Origin: Dactylosporangium sp. AC04546
GTDB taxonomy: Bacteria > Actinomycetota > Actinomycetes > Mycobacteriales > Micromonosporaceae
Direction: 5' to 3'
NCBI RefSeq assembly: GCF_022095675.1
Contig: NZ_JAHYSG010000100.1
Span: 1-44,072 of the forward strand
DNA length: 44,072 bases
Below the pieces are notes generated by a model, which did no database searches, was not told where the DNA came from, and saw only the letters and a list, made by a program, of their open reading frames with translations. This document shows positions 19,586 to 27,150 of this stretch, in pieces. Numbering within the stretch: position 1 is the stretch's first letter; every line of letters begins with the position of its first letter. A program made the position numbers and the translations under genes.

Positions 19586-20797
19586 ATGAGTCTGTCGCAA
19601 CAGCGGTTCGCCGGCATCGACTGGGCCAGCGACAACCACGCCGTTTGTGTCGTCGATGAGGCTGGTGAGCCGGTCGAACGGCTGGTGGTGGCGCATTCGA
19701 AGGCCGGGATCAGCAAGGCGGTCGGGGTGCTGCGCCGCCACGGCGTGGCTGGGGTGGGGATCGAACGGCCGGACGGGCCCCTGGTCGCGGGCTTGGTGGG
19801 CGCCGGGTTGGATGTGTTTGTGGTGCCGCCGTCGCAGGTCAAGAGTCTGCGGCGGCGGTTCGGGTCGGCGGGGCACAAGGACGACCGGTTCGACGCCTAC
19901 GTCCTGGCGGACACGGTGCGCACCGACCGGCGCCGTCTGGTCCCGTTACGGCCGGACGCGCCGGCCACGACGGCGTTACGGACCCTGGTCCGCGCCCGGG
20001 CCGACCTGGTCGGGCATCGCGTCGCGATGGTCAACCAACTGCGGGCGCATCTGGACACCGTGCTCCCGGCGGCGGCCGGGCTGTTCCACGAGCTGACCTC
20101 ACCGATCAGCCGCGCCTTCCTCACGGCGTTCCCGACCCAGAACGCCGTGGACGCGCTCACCCTGGACGAACTGGCCGCATGGCTGGCCGGGCAACGCTAC
20201 CGGGCACACCCCGCCACGGTGATCTTCGACCGGCTACAGGCCGCACCCGCCGGCGTGACGGGCCCCGCCGGCACCGCCCTCGCCGCCGTCACCCAGGCCT
20301 ACCTGACCGCGGTGACCAGCCTCATCGAGCAGACCAACGCCCTGGAGGAGCAGATCGCCGCCGCCCTCGCGCAGCATCCGGACGGGCACATCTTCACCTC
20401 CCTGCCCCGCGCCGGGACGGTCCGGGCGGCCCGGCTCCTGGCCGAGATCGGCGACGCCCGCGGCCGCTACCCGACCGCCGCGGCGTTGGCCGGCCTGGCC
20501 GGGGTCACCCCGTCAACACGGCAGTCCGGGCAGGTCAGGGTGGTCGCGTTCCGGTGGGCGGTCAACAAACAACTCCGCGGCGCCGTCTGCGACTTCGCCG
20601 CCGACACCATCCGCGCCAACCCCTGGGCCGCCAACCTCTACCACCAAGCCCGAAACCGCGGCCACCGCCACCCCCACGCCGTCAGAATCCTCGCCCGCGC
20701 CTGGCTCAGCGTCATCTGGAAACTCTGGACCACCCACACCCCCTACCAACCCGAACGCCACAACGCCCTACAGAAAATCCTCACCCAAACCCCTTGA
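19586..20797 (+). CDS. IS110-family transposase (DEDD recombinase)
   Basis: This 403-residue protein is full length for the family. The N-terminal RuvC-like domain has Asp12 (FAGIDWA), Glu60 (VGIERPDGP) and the KDDRFDAYVLAD cluster (98-109) that supply the DEDD residues. After a coiled-coil-like stretch (about 225-262) the C-terminal Transposase_20 domain has IFTSLPRAGTVRAARLLAEIGD and GLAGVTPSTRQSGQ. Ser314 of QSG is the likely nucleophile by comparison with IS621. GGAGCAGGT precedes the ATG at 19586. No frameshift or internal stop is present, so it may be active. It runs against the flanking Septum_form-like genes. Confidence 0.95.
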   Translation: MSLSQQRFAGIDWASDNHAVCVVDEAGEPVERLVVAHSKAGISKAVGVLRRHGVAGVGIERPDGPLVAGLVGAGLDVFVVPPSQVKSLRRRFGSAGHKDDRFDAYVLADTVRTDRRRLVPLRPDAPATTALRTLVRARADLVGHRVAMVNQLRAHLDTVLPAAAGLFHELTSPISRAFLTAFPTQNAVDALTLDELAAWLAGQRYRAHPATVIFDRLQAAPAGVTGPAGTALAAVTQAYLTAVTSLIEQTNALEEQIAAALAQHPDGHIFTSLPRAGTVRAARLLAEIGDARGRYPTAAALAGLAGVTPSTRQSGQVRVVAFRWAVNKQLRGAVCDFAADTIRANPWAANLYHQARNRGHRHPHAVRILARAWLSVIWKLWTTHTPYQPERHNALQKILTQTP

Positions 20798-20952
20798 CCC
20801 CACAGGGCACTCCCGTCAGACACCGCTCGTGCCGCCGGTGCATCCGCCCCGGCGCCACGGACGCTGCCACCGCCGTCGCCCCAAGGACCCGCGACCTCCG
20901 GCCGCGCGGGACGTCCGCGACACTTACGCCCCGGGGCCGACCGCGGCTGCGG

Positions 20953-21093
20953 CACCGACGTCGGTCGATCCACCCTCGCGGAGGGCCGCGACGCCTCGGC
21001 GCCGGCGCCGGTCGATCCGCTCCAGGGGACGGCCGCGGCACAACTTCACCGACGTTGGTCGATCTACCCTCGCGTGGATCGCCAGGAAGCGCG
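20953..21093. repeat. Three degenerate 47-bp direct repeats
   Basis: GGTCGATC recurs at 20963, 21010 and 21057, exactly 47 bases apart. The first and third units share 28 bases (20953-20980 and 21047-21074) with only two C-to-T differences. The middle unit is more diverged. The repeat is adjacent to the right flank of the IS110 element. Confidence 0.7.
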
Positions 21094-21110
21094 GCAGATC
21101 GACCAACGTC
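21051..21110. repeat. 15-bp perfect inverted repeat with 30-base loop
   Basis: GACGTTGGTCGATCT (21051-21065) and AGATCGACCAACGTC (21096-21110) are perfect inverted repeats. The left arm lies in the third 47-bp repeat. The right arm ends 33 bases before hairpin repeat copy 4, the same distance that separates the 17-bp dyads from hairpin copies 1 and 2. It may be the counterpart of that dyad at this locus. Confidence 0.75.
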
Positions 21111-21142
21111 TCACGCCGACCGGCACCGCAAGCCCGCCACCC

Positions 21143-21198
21143 CATGATCAAGGGAAACTTCTGGCTGCCATGACAGCCAAATACTTCCCTTGATCATG
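21143..21198. repeat. 56-bp hairpin repeat, copy 4
   Basis: The outer arms CATGATCAAGGGAA (21143-21156) and TTCCCTTGATCATG (21185-21198) pair perfectly. The inner stem TGGCTG/CAGCCA (21162-21167 and 21174-21179) is also perfect. Position 8 of the element is A paired with T here but G paired with C in copy 3, a compensated change. It lies 33 bases downstream of the stop of the leftward Septum_form-like gene and could terminate its transcript. Confidence 0.88.
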
Positions 21199-21230
21199 GA
21201 GGGACTCAAGATTGCCAGCAGCGCCGCGGG

Positions 21231-22121
21231 TCAGATCGGGGCGTTGCCGTTGCCCTTCAGGGAGCGCCCCACCGACAGCTTGCCCTCCAGCATCAGGTAG
21301 CAGCGCGCCGAGCGGTCCCCGTACTCCCAGCGGCTCTGATGCGCCGTCGACCAGGCGAAGCTCAACTGCTGGTTGGTGTCGAACTGCGCCTCGGTCAGCC
21401 CCAGGAACTTCGCCACCAGCGCCTTGCACCCCGGCTGGAGCAGCGACCGCCGCGCGCCGGCGTCCGACGGGTACGGCCGGGCGTCCGGCGAGTAGAACGT
21501 GCCGACGTACTCGCCGTTGTGCTGCTGCTCGCACGCGATCGGCACGAAGTCGTCGATGAAGCCGTCGCCATCAGTCTTCACCTGCACGCAGCCCAGCGCG
21601 ATCGGCCGGCTGCCGTCCAGCGTGTCCTTCAGCGACGCCTTGCGGGTGAAGACCGTGCCGTTGTCGTCGCTGACCTCGATCAGGTCGCAGCGGAAGAAGC
21701 GGGCCTCGCCGCGCCACTGCGCCTCGGTCGGCGTGAAGACCCGCAGCACCAGCCGGCCGTCGTGCCAGTCGCCGTCCAGGAACGACTTCGCCTGCTGGTC
21801 GCAGGTGCTGTAGGCGTCGGCGAGCTGCGCACCCGCCGGCGGCACGGAGCCCTGTGCGGTGGTCCCGGTGAACGAGCCGACATGGAACGTCTCGGTCGCG
21901 TGGTCGGCCGCGCAGTCGACCGCCTTCATGCCCGAGCCCGGCTCGAGCTTCTCCGCCGAGGCGGCGCCGGTCCAGCACTGGCCGATGGCCGGCACCGGCA
22001 CGCCGGGCTTGCCCAGCGCGGGCCAGTCGTCGACCAGGTCGCCGTCGGTGCCGGCCGGCGCGCCGCAGGCCGCGAGGAACGCCACCAGGGCCAGCGACAG
22101 GCCGGCCTGCCACCGCTTCAT
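21231..22121 (-). CDS. Septum_form-like lipoprotein, paralogue 2
   Basis: A 296-residue lipoprotein with signal SLALVAFLAAC (lipid Cys19) and a GTDGDLVDDWPALG stretch shared in form with paralogues 3 and 4. The mature part has eight cysteines and two Cys-x3-His-x2-Glu motifs (VDCAADHATETFHV and IACEQQHNGEYVGT), one per half. GDWHDGRLVL and GDRSARCYLM are conserved anchor points across the set. The family is the poorly characterised actinobacterial Septum_form group; a direct role in septation is not shown by the sequence. The gene begins 3 bases after the stop of paralogue 3, so they are surely co-transcribed. Confidence 0.83.
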   Translation of the reverse strand: MKRWQAGLSLALVAFLAACGAPAGTDGDLVDDWPALGKPGVPVPAIGQCWTGAASAEKLEPGSGMKAVDCAADHATETFHVGSFTGTTAQGSVPPAGAQLADAYSTCDQQAKSFLDGDWHDGRLVLRVFTPTEAQWRGEARFFRCDLIEVSDDNGTVFTRKASLKDTLDGSRPIALGCVQVKTDGDGFIDDFVPIACEQQHNGEYVGTFYSPDARPYPSDAGARRSLLQPGCKALVAKFLGLTEAQFDTNQQLSFAWSTAHQSRWEYGDRSARCYLMLEGKLSVGRSLKGNGNAPI

Positions 22122-22124
22122 GAA

Positions 22125-23036
22125 CTACACCTTGCCGCTGCCGAGGTTCTTCACGGACTTGGTGGTCGTCAACTTGTCGAACAGCATCGCGTAGCAGCGG
22201 GCCGCACGGTCGCCGCGCAGCCACGCCTCCTCGTCCACCAGCCAGAAGCCGATGCCGAGCTGCTGGTGGTTGACCAGCGTCGAGGTGCTCATGTTGAGGT
22301 ACTTCGCGCCCAGCGCCTCGCAACCGGGCCGCATCGCGGCGCGGCGCTCCTCGGAGTTCGTCGGGAAGGCCCGCTCACCGGAGTTGTAGGTGCCCACGTA
22401 CTCCATGTTGTGGACGTTGGTGCACGAGGTCACGTTGTAGTCGAGCCAGGTCTTGCCGTCGGCCTCGTAGGTCTCCTGCATGCAGGTCAGCGCGATCGGC
22501 TTGTCGCCCTTCAGCCCGTCCTTGAGCGAGCTGTTGCGGCTCACCGGCTTGTTGCCGTCGCTGGCCACCTCGGCGAGGTCGCAGCGGAAGTAGCGGGCGC
22601 CGGCGGCCCAGTGCGCCGCCGACGGGGCGAGCACGAGCATGGCCAGGCGACCGTCGTGGTAGTCGCCGCCGAGGAAGCTCTCGGCCTCCTTGGCGCACTT
22701 CTGCCAGGCGTCGTTGAGGGCGGCGCCCTTGGGCGGCGTCGAACCGGTCGCCGCGCTGCCGGTGAGCTCGCCGACGAAGAACGTCTCGCTGGCGTGCGCG
22801 CTGGTGCACGCCTCGACCGGGGTGAACGAGAAGATCGTCGTGGTGTCGTGCGCGAAGTAACTGACGCTCGTGTTGTAGCACTTGTTCACGGGCGGTGACG
22901 GAATCTTCGCGGCGTCCAGCATCTTCCAGTCGTCGGTCAGGTCCTTGTCGACCCCCGCGGGGGTGCCGCAGGCGGCGAGCAAGAACACCGCGACGGCCGG
23001 CACGAGTGCCGGAATGAGCCGCCGGAAACGCGTCAT
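22125..23036 (-). CDS. Septum_form-like lipoprotein, paralogue 3
   Basis: From the ATG at 23036 this 303-residue protein has a lipoprotein signal (LVPAVAVFLLAAC) and GTPAGVDKDLTDDWKML, close to paralogue 2. The duplicated motifs are EACTSAHASETFFV and TSCTNVHNMEYVGT, and all eight extracellular cysteines are kept. YHDGRLAMLVLAP and GDRAARCYAM match the corresponding blocks of paralogue 2, its closest relative in the window by eye. A GGAGGGG site lies 9 bases upstream of the chosen ATG. An upstream in-frame start at 23105 would add 23 residues before the signal and is unlikely. Confidence 0.83.
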   Translation of the reverse strand: MTRFRRLIPALVPAVAVFLLAACGTPAGVDKDLTDDWKMLDAAKIPSPPVNKCYNTSVSYFAHDTTTIFSFTPVEACTSAHASETFFVGELTGSAATGSTPPKGAALNDAWQKCAKEAESFLGGDYHDGRLAMLVLAPSAAHWAAGARYFRCDLAEVASDGNKPVSRNSSLKDGLKGDKPIALTCMQETYEADGKTWLDYNVTSCTNVHNMEYVGTYNSGERAFPTNSEERRAAMRPGCEALGAKYLNMSTSTLVNHQQLGIGFWLVDEEAWLRGDRAARCYAMLFDKLTTTKSVKNLGSGKV

Positions 23037-23117
23037 CTTCGTTGTCCCCTCCCCCGAGCGCACGGAACGCCGGTGCAGTGTGCCAACCATAAATGTCCGA
23101 GGCAACCCGCCGACAGG

Positions 23118-24032
23118 TCAGGCGGTAGTGATCGGCAACGCCTTCGTGCCGCCCCCTTTCAGCGAGGTCGCAACCGGTTTGGGCGGCCAGACCAAGCACC
23201 GGACGGCCCGGTTGCCGAGCTCCCACGCCGCCTTGTCGAACGGCATTGTGATCAGACCGGTACGTGAGCGGAAGTTCGCGTCGTCGGGGACCCCGGCGAA
23301 CCGGGCCACGACCGGGCGGCAGCCCGCGAGGTTCAGGTCACGCCGCGTGCCGGGATCGGGCGGGTAGGGGCCGTCGGGCGGCTCGAACAGCCCGGCGAAC
23401 TCCGCCTCGTGCGGCTGGTCGCAGCGGGCCGGCCTGATGCGGTCGATCTCGCCGGCCTTGCCCCCGGCGGGCTGGGTCACCGACACGCAGCCGATGAGGA
23501 GTTCGCCGCCGGGCCGCAGCGCGCCGCGGAGCGAGCCCGACCTGGTCACCGGGCTGAAGCGGTCAAGGTCTTCGAGGGCCTGGAGATCGCAGCGGTACCA
23601 CCGGGCGCCCGCATCCCACTGGGACGGCGTCGGCAGGTCGACGCTGAGCGCCAGCCGCCCGAGCCGCCAGTCCGCACCGAGCAGGGCGTTGGCATCGGCG
23701 GAGCACTTGGCGTGGGCGGCCTTCAGGCCCGCGCCGCCGCTGGCCGGCGGGGTGCCCCGGTCGGCGTCGGCGCCGGCGAACTGCCCGACGCTGACCAGCT
23801 CGACCTGGTGCGGGCCGGTGCAGTCGACGGGGTCGGGCCAGCGGGTCACCTCGGCGGCCGCGGCGCCGGCGGGCAGCTCGAAACAGGCCGGCGCGACCGG
23901 CACCACGAGCGCCGCCGCCGGCAGCATCGCCCAGCCATTGACAAGATCGCCGTCGGTGCCCGGCGGCTTGGGCGGTGGGCCGCACGCGGACAGCAGCAAC
24001 AACACGCTCAGCACGGCGAGCGCGCGTCGCAA
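23118..24032 (-). CDS. Septum_form-like lipoprotein, paralogue 4
   Basis: This 304-residue lipoprotein (signal RRALAVLSVLLLLSAC) starts at a TTG preceded at 5 bases by AGGGAGG, which decides the start over upstream in-frame ATG codons. It has the GTDGDLVNGWAML block, eight mature-part cysteines and two Cys-x3-His-x2-Glu motifs (VDCTGPHQVELVSV and ARCDQPHEAEFAGL). It is the most diverged of the three lipoproteins and is rich in Pro and Ala. It follows panD by 68 bases and precedes paralogue 3 by 81 bases on the same strand, so it probably belongs to the pan transcription unit. Confidence 0.82.
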   Translation of the reverse strand: MRRALAVLSVLLLLSACGPPPKPPGTDGDLVNGWAMLPAAALVVPVAPACFELPAGAAAAEVTRWPDPVDCTGPHQVELVSVGQFAGADADRGTPPASGGAGLKAAHAKCSADANALLGADWRLGRLALSVDLPTPSQWDAGARWYRCDLQALEDLDRFSPVTRSGSLRGALRPGGELLIGCVSVTQPAGGKAGEIDRIRPARCDQPHEAEFAGLFEPPDGPYPPDPGTRRDLNLAGCRPVVARFAGVPDDANFRSRTGLITMPFDKAAWELGNRAVRCLVWPPKPVATSLKGGGTKALPITTA

Positions 24033-24100
24033 AGCGACCTCCCTGTCACCTTCAGGCGACATCCCACACCGCGCACCGCGCTCAGTCACCCAGGTTTGGT

Positions 24101-24535
24101 CTATGCCCGGGCGAGGTCCCCCACCGTGTCGCCGCGCACGGGCGACCCCACCATACCCGCCACAGCGTCCGCCGGATCGTGACCGAGCTCGATGACCTTG
24201 TTGTCGGCGTCGACGTGGACGACGCGCGGGACATAGACGCGCGCCTCGGCGTCGTCCATCTGCCCGTACGAGATCAGGATGACCAGGTCGCCCGGGTGGA
24301 CCAGGTGGGCGGCGGCGCCGTTGATCCCGATGACGCCGGAGCCGCGCGGCCCCGCGATCACGTAGGTCTCCAGCCGCGCGCCGTTGGTCACGTCGACGAT
24401 CGCGACCTGCTCGCCGGCGAGCAGGTCGGCGGCGTCCATGAGGTCCTCGTCGACGGTCACCGAGCCCACGTAGTGCAGGTCGGCCTGGGTGACCGTGGCG
24501 CGGTGGATCTTGGACTTGAGCATCGTGCGGATCAC
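24101..24535 (-). CDS. panD: Aspartate 1-decarboxylase
   Basis: PanD makes beta-alanine from L-aspartate for pantothenate synthesis. It is made as a proenzyme that cleaves itself between Gly24 and Ser25 to form a pyruvoyl group, and HYVGSVTVD places these residues exactly. [16 protein letters not shown] at the N-terminus and [22 protein letters not shown] in the body are family landmarks. The 144-residue length includes a C-terminal tail longer than that of E. coli, as in mycobacteria. The GTG start overlaps the panC stop as GTGA. Confidence 0.97.
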   Translation of the reverse strand: MIRTMLKSKIHRATVTQADLHYVGSVTVDEDLMDAADLLAGEQVAIVDVTNGARLETYVIAGPRGSGVIGINGAAAHLVHPGDLVILISYGQMDDAEARVYVPRVVHVDADNKVIELGHDPADAVAGMVGSPVRGDTVGDLARA

Positions 24536-25356
24536 GGAAGCTGTACCTCTACGTTGTCGATGAGCCGGGTCGCGCCGACCCAGGCCGCCGTGAGCAGCCG
24601 GGCCGGACCACGCGCGGGCGCGGGCCCGAGCAGCGGATCGGTGAGCACCAGGTAGTCGAGCTTGACCTCGGGCACCGCGGCGAACACCGCGAGCCCGGCG
24701 GCCACAGCGTCCGCGCCCGACGAGGCGGCGGCAGCGCCGGACCGCAGCGCCCGCGCCAGGGTCAGCGCCGACGCGCGCTCGGCCGGAGCGAGGTAGCGGT
24801 TCCGGCTGGACAGCGCCAGCCCGTCGGCCTCCCGCACCGTCGGCACGCCGCGCACGTCGATCGGCAGGTCGAAGTCGCGGACCATCGCCCGGATCAGGCC
24901 GAGCTGCTGGTAGTCCTTCTCACCGAAGTAGGCGAGGTCGGGCCGGGTCAGCTGGAACAGCTTGTTGACCACGGTCAGCACGCCGTGGAAGAAGCCGGGC
25001 CGGCTCGCGCCCTCGTACAGTTCGCCGGCCGGGCCGGGGTTGACCCGCACCAGCGGCTCACCGTGCGGGTACATGACCTCGCGCGGCGGCGTGAAGGCGA
25101 CGTCGACCCCGATCGATCGCGCCAGCGCGAGATCGTCGTCGAGGGTCCGCGGATAGCGGTCGAAGTCCTCGTTGGGCCCGAACTGCAGCGGGTTGACGAA
25201 GATCGTCAACAGCACCGTGTCGGCCTCCGCCCGCGCCGCCGACAGCAGCGCCGCGTGCCCCTCGTGCAGCGCCCCCATGGTCATGACCACGGCAACGGTC
25301 CCAGTCGCCTCGGCGCGGGCCGCGGCGAGCGCCGGACGGGAGGAGACGACCTTCAC
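24532..25356 (-). CDS. panC: Pantothenate synthetase (pantoate-beta-alanine ligase)
   Basis: PanC joins pantoate and beta-alanine at the cost of ATP. The 274-residue protein has the HIGH-like [10 protein letters not shown] motif, [18 protein letters not shown] for pantoate binding, [24 protein letters not shown] and the KMSKS-like [11 protein letters not shown] 25356 is chosen because it overlaps the stop of the upstream DUF2520 gene as GTGA and begins just before the first beta strand. PanD, which supplies beta-alanine, is directly downstream and coupled. panB (ketopantoate hydroxymethyltransferase) is absent from the window. Confidence 0.97.
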   Translation of the reverse strand: MKVVSSRPALAAARAEATGTVAVVMTMGALHEGHAALLSAARAEADTVLLTIFVNPLQFGPNEDFDRYPRTLDDDLALARSIGVDVAFTPPREVMYPHGEPLVRVNPGPAGELYEGASRPGFFHGVLTVVNKLFQLTRPDLAYFGEKDYQQLGLIRAMVRDFDLPIDVRGVPTVREADGLALSSRNRYLAPAERASALTLARALRSGAAAASSGADAVAAGLAVFAAVPEVKLDYLVLTDPLLGPAPARGPARLLTAAWVGATRLIDNVEVQLP

Positions 25357-26243
25357 GCGGCACGCTCCGCGGCGCGGGAGTGGCTGCCGAGCACGTCCAG
25401 CAGCGGCTCGGCGTCGATCGGGCGGAGCCGGCCGTTGGCGATGACCCGGTCGGCGGTGCGCCGCGCGAGCGCGAGGTAGGGCGGCACGGAGCCGGGGGCC
25501 ACCGCCTCCAGTGCGTGCAGGTGCTTCTCGACGGTACCGGCGTCGCCGCGCGACACCGGGCCGGTGATGGCCGCGTCGCCGAGGCGGAGCGTGTTGTCGA
25601 GCGCCGCGCCCAGCAGTGGGGCGAGGACCTGCTCGGGGTGGTGCACGCCGGCGTCGCGCAGCCGGTCCATCGCCTCGTTCACCAGCGTGACGAGGTGGTT
25701 CGCGCCATGTGCGAGCGCCGCGTGGTACAACGGCCGCTTCTCCTCGGCGATCCACTCCACGACACCGCCCAGGTCCTCGACCAGCGCCGCGGCCGTCGAG
25801 CGCAGGTGCTCAGGCGCGGTGACGCCGAACGAGATGCCGGGCAGCCGGGCCAGGTCGGCCTCGGTGCCCGTGAACGTCATGGCCGGGTGCAGGGCGAGCG
25901 GCTCGGCCCCGACGGCGGTGACCGGGGCCAGCACGGCCAGGCCGTGGGCGCCGGAGGTGTGGGCGACGATCTGCCCGCGGCGCAGCGCGCCGGTCTCGAC
26001 CAGGCCGTTGACCAGGCCCGGGAGCGCGTCGTCAGGTACCGCGAGAAGGACCAGGTCCGCGGCGGCGGCCACCTTGTCGGCGGGAAGCAGCGAGGCGCCC
26101 GGCAGCAGCAACTCGGCGCGGGACTTGGAGGCGGCGGAGACGCCCACCGCGGCGATCACCTTGTGCCCGGATCGAACGAGCGCGGCGCCGAGCACCGCCC
26201 CTACCCGTCCGGCCCCGATGATGCCGATGTTTTGCCTGTTCAT
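25353..26243 (-). CDS. Rossmann-like/DUF2520 oxidoreductase of the pan operon
   Basis: A 296-residue protein with an N-terminal NAD(P)-binding fold, [13 protein letters not shown] (GxGxxG at residues 10-15). A helical DUF2520 C-terminal domain follows ([34 protein letters not shown]). It resembles the ketopantoate reductase and 3-hydroxyisobutyrate dehydrogenase class in layout. The gene is fused translationally to panC by a GTGA overlap; the mycobacterial panC-panD operon has the same neighbour. A role as an alternative ketopantoate reductase is a reasonable inference but is not proven by the sequence. ATG 26243 is chosen because the first strand begins five residues later. Confidence 0.88.
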   Translation of the reverse strand: MNRQNIGIIGAGRVGAVLGAALVRSGHKVIAAVGVSAASKSRAELLLPGASLLPADKVAAAADLVLLAVPDDALPGLVNGLVETGALRRGQIVAHTSGAHGLAVLAPVTAVGAEPLALHPAMTFTGTEADLARLPGISFGVTAPEHLRSTAAALVEDLGGVVEWIAEEKRPLYHAALAHGANHLVTLVNEAMDRLRDAGVHHPEQVLAPLLGAALDNTLRLGDAAITGPVSRGDAGTVEKHLHALEAVAPGSVPPYLALARRTADRVIANGRLRPIDAEPLLDVLGSHSRAAERAA

Positions 26244-26375
26244 CTGACGGATCCAGTCCTCGAGGTGGGGTACCGGTCGATCAGAAGTATGCGCCGCAGC
26301 GGGCAAAGCGGACAGGTGTTGTGGGATTGTCAACAACACGTTTCAAACGCTTTACCCCGCTGCGGCGGAAGCCCC

Positions 26376-27008
26376 TCAGAGGCGGTGGTGCAGGTACTCC
26401 CGGATCAGCGCCTTGGCCTCGCCGAGCACCAGCGCGTCGCCCTCCGGGGAGCGGCGGAACGCCAGCTTGATCAGCCCGTCGGCGGCCTCGACGGCGATCG
26501 CCAGCACGAACTGCAGCCGCTCGGCGTCGAGGATCGAGAACCGGGCGACGAGCAGGTCGGACAACTGCCCGACGATCACGTCGTTGTTGTCGCGCTCGTC
26601 GTCGAGCAGGTGGATGTCGACCACGTCGCCGAAGTGCAGCGTCCGGAAGCCCGGCACCGTGCGGTGCATGTCGATGTACTCGTCGATCGCCGCGTCGACG
26701 GCGTCCCACCAGTTGGAGATGCCCTCGTCGGCGAGTCGCGCGCCGAGGCGCCCGAGGTACCGCTCCAGGCTGCGCAGCGTCAGCGCCTGCACGATGGCCC
26801 GCTTGTCCGGGAAGAACTGGTAGACCGAGCCGATCGCCACCCCCGCCCGCTCCGCCAGCAGCGTGGTGGTCAGGCCGTCGTAGCCGACCTCGTCGACGAG
26901 CTCGGCACAGGCGTCGAGCATCCGCCCGACCCGCGCCACGCTGCGCCCCTGCACCGGCACCCGGCGCAGCGGCTTCGTCCCGGCGCCGGCCACTGTCTGC
27001 GTCGCCAT
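26376..27008 (-). CDS. TetR-family transcriptional regulator
   Basis: This 210-residue protein has a basic N-terminal arm followed by the TetR helix-turn-helix. The segment GYDGLTTTLLAERAGVAIGSVYQFFPDKRAIVQAL (about residues 42-76) has the typical SVYQFFPDK end. A helical ligand-binding domain follows (80-210), with no identifiable ligand. It is divergent from a sugar-lactone oxidase across a 142-base region that holds a 7-bp inverted repeat (27080-27114). It may control that gene and itself, as is common for divergent TetR pairs, but this is inference. Confidence 0.92.
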   Translation of the reverse strand: MATQTVAGAGTKPLRRVPVQGRSVARVGRMLDACAELVDEVGYDGLTTTLLAERAGVAIGSVYQFFPDKRAIVQALTLRSLERYLGRLGARLADEGISNWWDAVDAAIDEYIDMHRTVPGFRTLHFGDVVDIHLLDDERDNNDVIVGQLSDLLVARFSILDAERLQFVLAIAVEAADGLIKLAFRRSPEGDALVLGEAKALIREYLHHRL

Positions 27009-27079
27009 GTCCCCCCTCTATCTGGTGCTTTGAAACCTACTCACGTCAACGACCGGGGACGAACGCCGGATAGCGGGTT

Positions 27080-27114
27080 TCACCCAGGCGACTGACCGAG
27101 ACATGGATGGGTGA
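27080..27114. promoter_or_regulatory. Inverted repeat, possible TetR operator
   Basis: TCACCCA (27080-27086) and TGGGTGA (27108-27114) are perfect inverted repeats with 21 bases between them. They lie between the divergent TetR and oxidase genes and directly abut the -35 box of the oxidase. Position suits an operator, although the wide spacing is unusual for a single TetR dimer. Confidence 0.35.
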
Positions 27115-27144
27115 TTGACTGGGGGTATACGTGAAGGGTACTCA
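27115..27144 (+). promoter_or_regulatory. Promoter of the lactone oxidase gene
   Basis: TTGACT (27115-27120) and TACTCA (27139-27144) are separated by 18 bases. The -10 box ends 6 bases before the GTG at 27151, so the transcript would begin at the start codon. Only weak Shine-Dalgarno-like sequence precedes the GTG. Confidence 0.5.
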
Positions 27145-27150
27145 TCTTTT

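Larger units (their letters stand above)
19290..20810 (+). mobile_element. IS110-family insertion sequence (approximate limits)
   Basis: An intact DEDD transposase gene preceded by about 300 bases of structured non-coding DNA and followed by a short 3' end is the layout of the IS110 group. That group carries the guide (bridge) RNA at the left end. No terminal inverted repeats or target duplications are visible, as expected for this family, so both limits are estimates. The element lies between paralogues 1 and 2 of a leftward Septum_form-like cluster, on the opposite strand. Confidence 0.75.
20798..21230. other. 433-base gene-free region: IS right flank, 47-bp repeats, hairpin repeat
   Basis: It contains the short right end of the IS110 element, three degenerate 47-bp repeats (20953-21093), a 15-bp perfect inverted repeat (21051-21110) and hairpin repeat copy 4 (21143-21198). 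No open frame in it looks like a real gene. Confidence 0.6.
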
